Below are positions 36,822 through 45,255 of a stretch of DNA of 64,000 bases, piece by piece. Origin of the DNA: Bacteroides sp. UBA7333 (lineage in GTDB: Bacteria > Bacteroidota > Bacteroidia > Bacteroidales > Bacteroidaceae); assembly GCA_002471195.1 (NCBI GenBank), contig DKPN01000002.1:58397-122396 (forward strand), written 5' to 3'. Under the pieces are notes generated by a model. The model saw only the letters and a list, made by a program, of their open reading frames with translations. It was not told where the DNA came from and did not search any database. Position 1 is the first letter of the stretch, and each line of letters opens with the position of its first letter. The translations under genes and the position numbers were made by a program.

Positions 36822-38516
36822 TTAGTTAGAAGCAGATGCACTGATCAGTTGTTTTGCCCTTTCGATAGCTACATTAATGTTAGGGCAGATATTTTCTTCA
36901 CCCAACAGTTCGTAGAACCCTGAATCTTCCAATGTTTTGTGAACTTGCGTGTTGACACCCGAAAGAATAATAGTAATCTTCTCTTTCTGCGACATACGAC
37001 AAAGATTGGTGAGATTATTAATACCTGTAGAATCGATAAATGGAACTTTACGCATTCGGATAATACGAACTTCAGGACGATCGCCCAATTGAGACATCGT
37101 TTCTTCAAACTGATTGGCAATACCAAAGAAATAAGGGCCATTAATTTCGTACACTTCTACCCCTTTAGGAATCACGATATTGTCTTCATGCATGTCAATA
37201 TCCAATTCGTCATTCGGGTTTATTTCGTCGGTAATAACCGATATTTTAGTCGTCTCCATCACACGTTTGATAAACAAAACGCAGGCAATCAGTAAGCCTA
37301 TTTCGATAGCAATGGTCAAGTCGAAGATGATCGTCAAAAAGAAGGTGATCAGCAAAACACTAATATCCGATTTAGGACTTTTCATCAATGCCTTAAAGGT
37401 GCGCCATCCACTCATATTGTACGATACTACTACCAAAACACCTGCCAAACATCCCATCGGAATATATTGTGCCAAAGGCATTAAAAACAATAATATCAAT
37501 AATAGAACCACGGCGTGTATGATACCTGCTATCGGAGTTTTACCACCATTGTTGATATTGGTCATGGTACGTGCAATAGCACCTGTTGCCGGAATACCTC
37601 CAAAAAGAGGAGTTACCAAATTGGCCAAACCCTGAGCTACTAACTCCGTATTCGAGTTATGGCGATCGCCTATTACACCATCGGCCACAGCAGCCGACAA
37701 TAACGATTCGATAGCACCCAGCAATGCAATGGTCAATGCCACCGGAAGAAGATTTTGAATAGCTTCCCAATTAATCACCGGTAGTGCAGCATCGGGCAGT
37801 TGCGATTGAATAGTAAAACGGTCGCCAATGGTGTCGATACAATCAATACTGGCATAAGTTTTCATCAGATACACCGCCAGTGTTACTACAATAATGGCAA
37901 CCAGCGAACCGGGAACTTTTTTCGAAAAGCGTGGCATCACCGCAATAATCACTACACTTACAATGCTTACCAGTGTATTCCACCAGTTGATGGTACCGAA
38001 GTGCTCAAAATACATGGCCCACTTGCCGATGAAATCGCCCGGTAGTTTCGCATCACCAAAGGTTAAACCAAACACATCGGCTATTTGAGTGGTAAAAATA
38101 GTAACGGCAATACCGCTGGTGAATCCCACAATAATAGGATACGGAATAAATTTAATAACGGCACCCAGCTTAAATACTCCCATTAAAATGAGCATTACAC
38201 CGGCCATGAGTGTAGCAATAATAAGACCTGTTTCGCCATATTCTTGAATAACTCCGTACACGATAATAATGAATGCCCCGGTAGGGCCGCCAATCTGTAC
38301 TTTGCTACCACCAAAACACGAAATAATAAAACCTGCAATAATAGCCGTTATAATACCTTTCTCGGGCGATACGCCCGAAGCAATACCAAAAGCTATAGCT
38401 AGCGGAAGAGCTACGATACCAACAATGATACCGGCCATGAGGTCGGACATAAACGTAGCTTTAGAGTAGTTTTTTAAACAAGAAACCAACTTGGGTTGTA
38501 AATCGAATGCTTTCAT
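36822..38516 (-). CDS. SulP-family inorganic anion transporter with STAS domain
   Basis: This 564-residue protein has a membrane domain (to about residue 420) with the SulP signature region LPLAIAFGIASGVSPEKGIITAI written across residues 37-60, plus PATGAIARTMTN. A cytoplasmic STAS domain (about 435-560) contains VPFIDSTGINNL. Substrates of relatives include sulfate, bicarbonate and dicarboxylates; the sequence does not decide. It is monocistronic, with a -7 box at 38554-38561 and terminator at 36743-36787. Confidence 0.92.
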   Translation of the reverse strand: MKAFDLQPKLVSCLKNYSKATFMSDLMAGIIVGIVALPLAIAFGIASGVSPEKGIITAIIAGFIISCFGGSKVQIGGPTGAFIIIVYGVIQEYGETGLIIATLMAGVMLILMGVFKLGAVIKFIPYPIIVGFTSGIAVTIFTTQIADVFGLTFGDAKLPGDFIGKWAMYFEHFGTINWWNTLVSIVSVVIIAVMPRFSKKVPGSLVAIIVVTLAVYLMKTYASIDCIDTIGDRFTIQSQLPDAALPVINWEAIQNLLPVALTIALLGAIESLLSAAVADGVIGDRHNSNTELVAQGLANLVTPLFGGIPATGAIARTMTNINNGGKTPIAGIIHAVVLLLILLFLMPLAQYIPMGCLAGVLVVVSYNMSGWRTFKALMKSPKSDISVLLITFFLTIIFDLTIAIEIGLLIACVLFIKRVMETTKISVITDEINPNDELDIDMHEDNIVIPKGVEVYEINGPYFFGIANQFEETMSQLGDRPEVRIIRMRKVPFIDSTGINNLTNLCRMSQKEKITIILSGVNTQVHKTLEDSGFYELLGEENICPNINVAIERAKQLISASASN

Positions 38517-38553
38517 ATGAGTATGTGTTATATCCTGCTTACGAATGAGACTG

Positions 38554-38581
38554 CAAAATTATATATTAATATGTTATACAA
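38554..38581 (-). promoter_or_regulatory. Promoter of the SulP transporter gene
   Basis: On the minus strand a TTG (38579-38581) is followed after 17 bases by TAATTTTG (38554-38561), 37 bases upstream of the start codon. Confidence 0.5.
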
Positions 38582-38729
38582 CACGTTTATATAGATTTAA
38601 TTTTAAGATTTGTATCTTACCGAAGATTCGACTGTCGAAATAGAAAATATTAAAACGGATACAACTAAATCGGAGTAATAACTGTTATTATTAATAAGAG
38701 CTAATTCAAATATTTAAATTCTTAATATT

Positions 38730-39308
38730 ATGGGTCAAAGTGTAAAAGGTACAGAAACCGAAAAAAATTTATTGAAATCATTTGCTGGCGAATCGCAAGC
38801 ACGTATGCGTTATACCTACTATGCTAGTGTTGCTAAAAAAGAGGGGTACGAACAAATTTCAGCTATTTTTCAAGAAACAGCCGATCAAGAAAAAGAACAT
38901 GCCGAACGTATGTTTAAGTTTTTAGAGGGTGGCGAAGTTGAAATTACCGCTTCTTACCCTGCAGGAGTAATCAGCAATACTTTAGACAATTTGCGCGAAG
39001 CTGCAGCCGGCGAGTATGATGAGTGGTACAATCTTTATCCTTATTTTGCTGATGTGGCCGAACAAGAAGGTTTTCCGGCTATCGCATTGATGTATCGCAA
39101 TATCATGGTTGCCGAAAAAGGACATGAAGAACGTTATCGAAAATTCATCAGCAACATAGAAAATGCTACCGTATTTGCAAAAGAGGGCGAAGTGGTATGG
39201 CAATGTAGAAACTGTGGATATATTACAGTAGGAAAAGAGGCTCCTAAAACCTGCCCTGCATGTTTGCATCCGCAAGCTTACTTCGAAGTTAAAAAAGAGA
39301 ATTATTAA
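38730..39308 (+). CDS. rbr: Rubrerythrin
   Basis: This 192-residue non-heme iron peroxidase protects anaerobes from hydrogen peroxide. The N-terminal four-helix domain carries the diiron ligands (E in FAGESQARMRY; the pair in ETADQEKEHAERM; E in EYDEWYNLYPYFADVAEQEG; the late EKGHEERY). The C-terminal rubredoxin-like domain has CRNCGY and CPAC. Full length. It is monocistronic and ends at a strong terminator. Confidence 0.95.
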   Translation: MGQSVKGTETEKNLLKSFAGESQARMRYTYYASVAKKEGYEQISAIFQETADQEKEHAERMFKFLEGGEVEITASYPAGVISNTLDNLREAAAGEYDEWYNLYPYFADVAEQEGFPAIALMYRNIMVAEKGHEERYRKFISNIENATVFAKEGEVVWQCRNCGYITVGKEAPKTCPACLHPQAYFEVKKENY

Positions 39309-39328
39309 GAGATTCATAAATCTACTCA

Positions 39329-39371
39329 AAACGGCTATCTGCAATACATCTATAATTGCAGATAGCCGTTT
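39329..39371 (+). terminator. Terminator of rubrerythrin
   Basis: A perfect 17-bp stem (39329-39345 and 39355-39371) lies 20 bases after the stop codon and leads into a T-rich stretch. Confidence 0.87.
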
Positions 39372-39404
39372 GATTTTATAGCCCATTTAATCGGAATGAA
39401 TTTA

Positions 39405-39515
39405 CTGCATCAGCCTATGCAGTAATACTGTATGCTTGATGCAGTAACGCTGCATACGTAGTGCAGCAATGCTGTAGATGCAATACAGTAATGCCATGTA
39501 TAGTGGCCATCATGG
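39405..39515. repeat. Four to five tandem 22-bp palindromic units (array C)
   Basis: Units begin at 39405, 39428, 39450 and 39472, each of the form CTGnAT-N5/6-ATnCAG followed by a TAAnG-like spacer. A fifth, diverged unit at 39494-39515 is itself an inverted repeat (CCATG...CATGG). The array fills the space between the rubrerythrin terminator and the convergent radical SAM gene. Confidence 0.82.
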
Positions 39516-39519
39516 TATG

Positions 39520-40293
39520 TTAATAAGATGCGGTAGCCGAAATGCCCATAGCAGTTAACCGATCGATAATGGCATCTAACTCTTGATGTGTAGCTTTTTG
39601 TAAATGATGAGCCGGTGTTTCGCGATCGATTGTATAAATCATCACTTTGCTGGGAGCAATATATTTTACCGCTTCCAACCAAGGTTCAACATATTGATCG
39701 GATAGGTTTCCAACATCCTTTCCATCGAATGTGCCGTGCATAAACATGGTTTGCACAATACAGTGTCCTTCGAAAGCTTTCATTCGTTCTATCACCTGTT
39801 TCACATCATATTTTGAGGTAGGACGATCTACCGCTTCAATGTAAACCTGGTTTACGGTATCGAGTTTCACGATATTATTGTCTACCTTCAATAATGCTGC
39901 AAAAACATTGTCGCGCCCCAACATGGTGCCGTTGGTCAACACACTCACCTTGGCATTCGGAAAAAACTCATCTCTTAGTGCCAATGTATCATCAATGATC
40001 TCTGCAAATTGCGGATGAGCTGTCGGTTCGCCATTGCCGGCAAATGTCAATACATCGGGCGATGGACCGTTAGCTTTCATCTCTTGCAACTTGGCACGAA
40101 GGGCACTCTGCACCTCTTGGCGTGTAGGTAGCTTTTTAGTGGAGCGGCGATCTTTATTGAAACCACACTCACAATAGATACAATCAAAAGAGCAAAACTT
40201 ACCGTCGGCAGGCAATAGATTGATACCTAACGATACACCCAAACGGCGCGAATGTACAGGACCAAATATAGGAGAGGGATAGATTACTGTCAT
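39520..40293 (-). CDS. Radical SAM protein
   Basis: The product is 257 residues from the ATG at 40293 (MTVIYPSPIFGPVHSRR). An upstream start at 40320 is unlikely because it overlaps the -7 box at 40318-40325. The iron-sulfur/SAM-binding motif CSFDCIYC is near residue 35, and FAGNGEPTAHP gives the Gly-rich SAM site. The arrangement resembles small Bacteroidetes radical SAM proteins related to MoaA/activase groups, with no C-terminal accessory domain evident. The substrate is unknown. Confidence 0.87.
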   Translation of the reverse strand: MTVIYPSPIFGPVHSRRLGVSLGINLLPADGKFCSFDCIYCECGFNKDRRSTKKLPTRQEVQSALRAKLQEMKANGPSPDVLTFAGNGEPTAHPQFAEIIDDTLALRDEFFPNAKVSVLTNGTMLGRDNVFAALLKVDNNIVKLDTVNQVYIEAVDRPTSKYDVKQVIERMKAFEGHCIVQTMFMHGTFDGKDVGNLSDQYVEPWLEAVKYIAPSKVMIYTIDRETPAHHLQKATHQELDAIIDRLTAMGISATASY

Positions 40294-40317
40294 AACTAAA
40301 TCATTTTTAATGATACA

Positions 40318-40325
40318 CAAAGATA
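40318..40325 (-). promoter_or_regulatory. -7 box for the radical SAM gene
   Basis: TATCTTTG on the minus strand matches TAnnTTTG and places transcription start about 20 bases before the ATG at 40293. Confidence 0.5.
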
Positions 40326-40327
40326 AA

Positions 40328-42358
40328 TTAAAACTTCACACACAATAGCATTTGTACATCGGCTTTTTGGTAGGATGATATTAAATCGTGACCACTACCT
40401 ATCATCGCTCTATCGAAATAAATGGTTTGTGCCATCTTTATCATTGCCATCCATTGTTTATTAAAATCGCAACGCGCATATGCCATCCATCTTCCTCCAT
40501 GTCCATAAAATGAGGGGGTATAAAAGGCATACAACATCTGTCGTTCGGTGATGTAAACTCTCGAATCATAATCGCCCGTATTGAAGTAGCTCATTTGAAA
40601 ATATAAATGCAGAGGAATACGCTTCATATTAATCGCCAATGATTGGGTCATTCGAAAGCCGTGACTCGTCTTTGCACCCACCTCTGTGAACTGATTATAA
40701 TCTACCGTAGTACGAAATTGAAACAGTTGATTGAGCAAATAGTTCGCCTTGAGCCGAAGTCTGTGTTGTTGAGTGATCAGCGTAGTAGCTCCTTGTGTGC
40801 CCGATGCATCGCGATCTCTTTTTTTGAAACGATAGTGAACTTCTATATTCAAAGGCAAACGAGGATGATAAGTAAGTCGCCATTGTGTATCGATGCCTTG
40901 CGAAGGCCGACTAATTCGATACTTCATCCAAGGAAAAGAAAACAGATCGAGCGATGCAAAAAGATTGAAATATTTGATCGGTGATAACTCTGCACCCAAA
41001 TACCAACCATTTTCGTTTTGTACTGCTCCTCCTTCGGAAAAGGAATTAGAATACATCCCCCAATAATCGTGCGAATAGTATCGGTGCAACAATACAAACC
41101 GATAGTTATTAACAAGCTCATAATGCAATCGATTGATAGTAGAATAGCCTTTTTTCCCTTTAGCCGTTTCGCCCGAGAGGAAGAAATCGCGATACCGCCA
41201 AGCGTAATCAATGCCAAAATTATAGAAACGATTTCCATTGATTTGGTATTTGCGATAACCGGTTAACATCGGTTGATAACTCTTGTTCATAACGTAGTAA
41301 ATTCCTGTTACACCGAATCTTACATTGTTAACATGGCTGTTAATATGTGCACCTGCCAATTGCATGTTTACAGCACGTTGTTTGAGGTGCTCTTTCTCCG
41401 TTCGATGCAAGCCGGTTTTATAAATCGAGGTCAACTCTCCCCATTCATTGATGCTACCATCCAATCGCCTATGCGAATAAAATGCACTTACATCAACATA
41501 GTTATGAACAGCTATGGTAGTAGCTACTCCCTGAAAATAATTGTACTCATCAGTCGAAGAGTGTTTCTTGATAGATGGGGCATTATTGAAGGTAGTATTC
41601 AAGTAAGCCGACTTCCCTAAATTGAATCCGGAGTTCAAAACCAATCCCTGTCCGAAGCTTAATTGATAGTTTCCTATTAACAGGGTTTTCAACACTCCTA
41701 TATTTTTTATTAACAGGTAAATCGAGTAATAATCGTACCCTTTTTTGTTGTGCAAGGCAGCAAAAGGTTCACCTTCATCTTTCTCGCCTATGAATCCTAA
41801 ATATAGCCTTTCAGCACTTCTGAAGCTATATCGCAACGATTGATATAGGGCCGGACCCAAATATCGATCTTCATATCCTTTGCGTTTATAGAGAGGAATA
41901 TCGAATCGGGTGGTAAGTTCTTGTTTTGGGTTTTTCAACAGGGTTTTCAACAATGGTTGATGAACGTTATCAACCGGTTTGGTTTGTACAAAAGGCAATA
42001 AATATTCAATCGTATTGCGATCCATATCTTCGACCAACATCAATTCTGAAGTCGATTGCATCTGTCCGTGAATATAGATATAGGCCAAGATATTCTCGAT
42101 TTGTTGCGGTGTAAGGAAAGGAAATATTTTTAAATCGTCGAGAGTAGCGGAATTCAAATTAATAGGCTGTTCTATTTTCTCGTAAAGATCATTGATTATA
42201 GAGCTCCAATCGATCTCTTCACCATCATAGTTATTAACCGAAATATCTTCTAACATATCCTCTACAACACTCACAACGGGTATTTGTGCGTTATTAACAG
42301 CAGTTATCAACAACATGTTAACAACCACAATATAGCGTAGAAGCCGTGTTTTTCTCAT
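40328..42358 (-). CDS. HhH-domain outer membrane protein
   Basis: This 676-residue protein has an N-terminal signal peptide (to about NNAQ, residue 24). Residues ~50-130 form a ComEA-like helix-hairpin-helix pair (INLNSATLDDLKIFPFLTPQ). The remaining ~540 residues alternate as beta-strands and look like an outer-membrane barrel (YLGFIGEKDEGEPF; QLSFGQGLVLNSGF). Such HhH-barrel fusions are recurrent in Bacteroidetes but uncharacterised; DNA uptake or binding at the surface is only a guess from the HhH part. Upstream -7 box at 42371-42378. Confidence 0.77.
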   Translation of the reverse strand: MRKTRLLRYIVVVNMLLITAVNNAQIPVVSVVEDMLEDISVNNYDGEEIDWSSIINDLYEKIEQPINLNSATLDDLKIFPFLTPQQIENILAYIYIHGQMQSTSELMLVEDMDRNTIEYLLPFVQTKPVDNVHQPLLKTLLKNPKQELTTRFDIPLYKRKGYEDRYLGPALYQSLRYSFRSAERLYLGFIGEKDEGEPFAALHNKKGYDYYSIYLLIKNIGVLKTLLIGNYQLSFGQGLVLNSGFNLGKSAYLNTTFNNAPSIKKHSSTDEYNYFQGVATTIAVHNYVDVSAFYSHRRLDGSINEWGELTSIYKTGLHRTEKEHLKQRAVNMQLAGAHINSHVNNVRFGVTGIYYVMNKSYQPMLTGYRKYQINGNRFYNFGIDYAWRYRDFFLSGETAKGKKGYSTINRLHYELVNNYRFVLLHRYYSHDYWGMYSNSFSEGGAVQNENGWYLGAELSPIKYFNLFASLDLFSFPWMKYRISRPSQGIDTQWRLTYHPRLPLNIEVHYRFKKRDRDASGTQGATTLITQQHRLRLKANYLLNQLFQFRTTVDYNQFTEVGAKTSHGFRMTQSLAINMKRIPLHLYFQMSYFNTGDYDSRVYITERQMLYAFYTPSFYGHGGRWMAYARCDFNKQWMAMIKMAQTIYFDRAMIGSGHDLISSYQKADVQMLLCVKF

Positions 42359-42370
42359 ATCGATTTATAG

Positions 42371-42378
42371 CAAAAGTA
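42371..42378 (-). promoter_or_regulatory. -7 box for the HhH-domain gene
   Basis: TACTTTTG on the minus strand, 12 bases before the start codon, matches TAnnTTTG. Confidence 0.45.
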
Positions 42379-42442
42379 GTCGAAGTTAATTTAAATAGGT
42401 TAATCCACAAAGTATTAAGCAACAATATATTAAATATCTCGT

Positions 42443-42450
42443 TATTTTTG
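42443..42450 (+). promoter_or_regulatory. -7 box for the DUF4294 gene
   Basis: TATTTTTG matches TAnnTTTG but ends only 4 bases before the ATG, which would make the transcript nearly leaderless. Confidence 0.35.
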
Positions 42451-42454
42451 TAAC

Positions 42455-43060
42455 ATGAATAAATGGGGCTACATATCGATTTTTGTATTGTTACTGACCG
42501 GTTTTAATGGGGTATGCTACTCGCAAAGTACTTCTGCAACGCCCAATAAGTATATTGTACCCATGTGCAAGTTTATGGGCGATACCATTCCATGTGTGCA
42601 ATTGCCTACTATATATATATTTAAACCGCTGGTATTCAAAAACAATAAAGAGCGAGATGAATACTATAAGATGGTGCGAAACGTAAAGAAAGTATATCCT
42701 ATTTCGAGAGATATCAATCGGATTATTATTGAAACGTATGAGTATATTCAAACGCTTCCCAACAATAAAGCCCGACAAAAACATATAAAAGCGGTTGAAA
42801 AAGGACTGAAAGAACAATATACCGCACAGATGAAAAAGCTTACTTTTTCGCAAGGAAAGTTATTAATCAAGTTGGTCGATCGGCAAAGCAATCAGTCGTC
42901 ATACGAATTAGTGAAAGCATTTATGGGACCCTTTAAAGCCGGTTTCTATCAAACATTTGCGGGTTTATTTGGTGCGAGTCTTAAAAAGAAATATGATCCG
43001 GACGGAGAAGATCAATTGACCGAACGGATCATTATATTATATGAGAATGGACAGTTATGA
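42455..43060 (+). CDS. DUF4294 domain-containing protein
   Basis: The product is 201 residues with a signal peptide ending near CYSQ (residue ~24). The mature part fits DUF4294, a family restricted to Bacteroidetes: IPCVQLPTIYIF, then YYKMVRNVKKVYPISR and KLLIKLVDRQSNQSSYELVKAF. The function is unknown. It is predicted to act in the periplasm. It converges on the methyltransferase gene with only 15 bases between stops. Confidence 0.85.
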   Translation: MNKWGYISIFVLLLTGFNGVCYSQSTSATPNKYIVPMCKFMGDTIPCVQLPTIYIFKPLVFKNNKERDEYYKMVRNVKKVYPISRDINRIIIETYEYIQTLPNNKARQKHIKAVEKGLKEQYTAQMKKLTFSQGKLLIKLVDRQSNQSSYELVKAFMGPFKAGFYQTFAGLFGASLKKKYDPDGEDQLTERIIILYENGQL

Positions 43061-43075
43061 ACCGGTTGATAAAAC

Positions 43076-43606
43076 TTATGAATGCAATAAGTTAAACACA
43101 TCCCATATCACAATACCGGCCGTAACCGATACATTTAATGAATGCTTCGTTCCATATTGTGGAATTTCAATACATCCGTCGGAATGGTTAATCACCTCTT
43201 GTTGAACTCCTTTCACTTCATTTCCCATCACAATGGCATATTTCTTGCTTTTATCCAACTTAAGATCGTTCAATAAAACGCTACCTTCGCACTGTTCGAC
43301 CGAATAAACCACGTATCCTTGTTCTTTTAGTTTATCAACAGCCTCAACAGCATTTTCAAAATATTTCCAATCTACTGTATCTTCGGCACCCAATGCAGTT
43401 TTATGTATCTCAGCATGAGGAGGTGTAGCTGTAATACCACACAAATAAATACATTCTACTCGAAAAGCATCCGATGTACGAAATACCGATCCTATATTGT
43501 GCAAACTGCGAATATCATCTAACACTACAATTAAAGGAAGTTTATCAGAAGATTTAAATTCTTCGACCGATATTCTGTTTAATTCATTGATTTTGAACTT
43601 TCTCAT
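43076..43606 (-). CDS. TrmH/SpoU-family RNA methyltransferase
   Basis: This 176-residue SPOUT methyltransferase has motif 1 SLHNIGSVFRTSDAF, motif 2 YAIVMGNEVKGV and motif 3 HSLNVSVTAGIVIWD, which form the knotted SAM site. It methylates ribose in tRNA or rRNA; the short length, without an N-terminal RNA-binding domain, resembles TrmL/TrmH-like members. A -7 box lies at 43637-43644. Confidence 0.9.
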   Translation of the reverse strand: MRKFKINELNRISVEEFKSSDKLPLIVVLDDIRSLHNIGSVFRTSDAFRVECIYLCGITATPPHAEIHKTALGAEDTVDWKYFENAVEAVDKLKEQGYVVYSVEQCEGSVLLNDLKLDKSKKYAIVMGNEVKGVQQEVINHSDGCIEIPQYGTKHSLNVSVTAGIVIWDVFNLLHS

Positions 43607-43636
43607 GCGTTATATGTTATAGTTTTTTATGTTCAG

Positions 43637-43644
43637 CAAAGTTA
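43637..43644 (-). promoter_or_regulatory. -7 box for the methyltransferase gene
   Basis: TAACTTTG on the minus strand, 30 bases before the start codon, matches TAnnTTTG. TGTTAATAG repeats lie just upstream. Confidence 0.55.
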
Positions 43645-43851
43645 GCGGTTTTCTGTTAATAGCCTTGTTAATAGCCGTTGAAAACTTGTCAATAACCGGA
43701 TAAAAGAATTTTAAAAAAAGTTCTTGCATAATTCATATCTATCACCAATAGAGTTATTGAATGAACAAAACAAATTTTAATAATGCCATTTACTAGTCAT
43801 TATTGAACATATTTTTCAGCACTTTTCACCCTATTTGTATCATAAAGTTTT

Positions 43852-43883
43852 TAACTTTGCAGCTTATTAACATCGTGTTAATA
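43852..43883 (+). promoter_or_regulatory. nadA -7 box and candidate operator
   Basis: TAACTTTG (43852-43859) matches the -7 consensus. Immediately downstream an 8-3-8 perfect palindrome (43865-43883) covers the expected transcription start, a typical position for a repressor site. The regulator is unknown. Confidence 0.5.
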
Positions 43884-44073
43884 GCATATCATATTGTGCT
43901 TATTTTCAATAGATAAGTGTTTTTAAAATCGTTAATAACCCTTTAATAACTACATATCTATATACTAATAACTTAATATGCAAGAAAATAGATGTTTTCT
44001 TTCCAACACTATTAACAGACCATCATTACTATCATAGATTTATTTTTAAATTAGAAGAAGAAATAATATTATA

Positions 44074-45012
44074 ATGAATGAACTAATAAAGGCTATTGAA
44101 AAGCTAAAACAGGAAAAGAACGCTGTTATACTGGCACACTACTATACCGAAGGAGAAATACAAAACATTGCCGATTTTGTGGGCGATAGTTTAGCTTTGG
44201 CACAATGGGCCAATAAAACCGATGCCGATGTTATTGTGATGTGTGGTGTACACTTCATGGGCGAAACTACAAAGATTATCTGTCCCGACAAAAAAGTATT
44301 GGTTCCTGACATGAATGCCGGTTGTTCATTAGCCGATAGTTGTCCTGCTGAAAAGTTTTCTGAATTTGTATCTCTGCATCCCGACCATACGGTTATTTCG
44401 TATGTCAATACAACGGCTGCTGTAAAAGCGGTAACTGATGTAGTGGTCACATCGACCAATGCGCGTCAGATAGTAGAAAGCTTTCCTGCTGACGAGAAAA
44501 TTATCTTTGGCCCCGACCGTAACCTTGGTAATTATATTAATTCAATAACGGGCCGCAAAATGCTATTGTGGGATGGTGCTTGTCATGTACACGAAAAGTT
44601 TTCGGTCGAAAAGATTATAGAGTTGAAACAATCTCATCCCGATGCTTTGGTGTTGGCTCATCCCGAATGTAAAAGTACCATATTGGCTTTGGCCGATGTG
44701 GTAGGATCGACAGCAGCTTTATTGAAGGCCGCCATTCAAAGCGATAGAAAAGAGTTTATTGTGGCTACTGAATCGGGTATACTACACGAAATGCAAAAAC
44801 AATGTCCCGAAAAGACATTTATACCAGCTCCTCCCAACGATAGTACTTGTGCGTGCAATGAGTGCAGCTACATGCGATTAAACACGTTAGAAAAGCTTTA
44901 TAATTGCTTAAAAGATGAGTCTCCTGAAATAATAGTGGATCAAGAAACAGCAGATAAAGCCATCAAATCGATTAAACGAATGTTGGAAATATCAGAACAA
45001 TTAGGATTGTAA
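44074..45012 (+). CDS. nadA: Quinolinate synthase
   Basis: This 312-residue [4Fe-4S] enzyme condenses iminoaspartate with dihydroxyacetone phosphate to quinolinate in NAD synthesis. Cluster cysteines are expected in MCGVHFMGET, in AHPECKST and in the C-terminal CACNECSYMRLN. The start VILAHYYTEGEIQNIADFVGDS is typical. Its partner nadB lies 4.4 kb away on the other strand. A terminator follows at 45031-45084. Confidence 0.96.
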   Translation: MNELIKAIEKLKQEKNAVILAHYYTEGEIQNIADFVGDSLALAQWANKTDADVIVMCGVHFMGETTKIICPDKKVLVPDMNAGCSLADSCPAEKFSEFVSLHPDHTVISYVNTTAAVKAVTDVVVTSTNARQIVESFPADEKIIFGPDRNLGNYINSITGRKMLLWDGACHVHEKFSVEKIIELKQSHPDALVLAHPECKSTILALADVVGSTAALLKAAIQSDRKEFIVATESGILHEMQKQCPEKTFIPAPPNDSTCACNECSYMRLNTLEKLYNCLKDESPEIIVDQETADKAIKSIKRMLEISEQLGL

Positions 45013-45030
45013 TTGTTAGAATTAAAATAG

Positions 45031-45084
45031 AATAGTGGTTGATTTTACTTTTATAGTTTAGTAAAATCAACCACTATTTTTTTT
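45031..45084 (+). terminator. Terminator of nadA
   Basis: A perfect 18-bp stem (45031-45048 and 45061-45078) runs into a stretch of T. Confidence 0.87.
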
Positions 45085-45188
45085 ACATCGATTTTTATAT
45101 GGCTGCTATTATGCCAACCGTCAATTATTAGGCTCTGCAATCGTCTTCATTACACCACATATTAACTCTTACAATTATACCGATAGAC

Positions 45189-45240
45189 TGTTGATAACTA
45201 TCATGTAGTTTGTTGATATTTATAAAATAGTTTGTTGATA
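45189..45240. repeat. Three TGTTGATA copies at 22-bp spacing
   Basis: TGTTGATA occurs at 45189, 45211 and 45233, exactly 22 bases apart; the last two extend to TAGTTTGTTGATA. The site lies between nadA and the convergent acyltransferase gene. Period resembles the palindromic arrays, but the units are direct rather than clearly inverted repeats. Confidence 0.6.
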
Positions 45241-45255
45241 AATATATTCACCATT

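Larger units (their letters stand above)
43607..44073. other. 467-bp divergent regulatory region upstream of nadA
   Basis: No gene is seen. The region holds two divergent -7 boxes (43637-43644 minus, 43852-43859 plus) and TGTTAATAG at 43654, 43666 and 43876. The reverse complement CTATTAACA occurs near 44004. A palindrome TATTAACA-TCG-TGTTAATA (43865-43883) lies at the predicted nadA transcription start. The implied nadA leader is about 200 bases. Confidence 0.55.
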
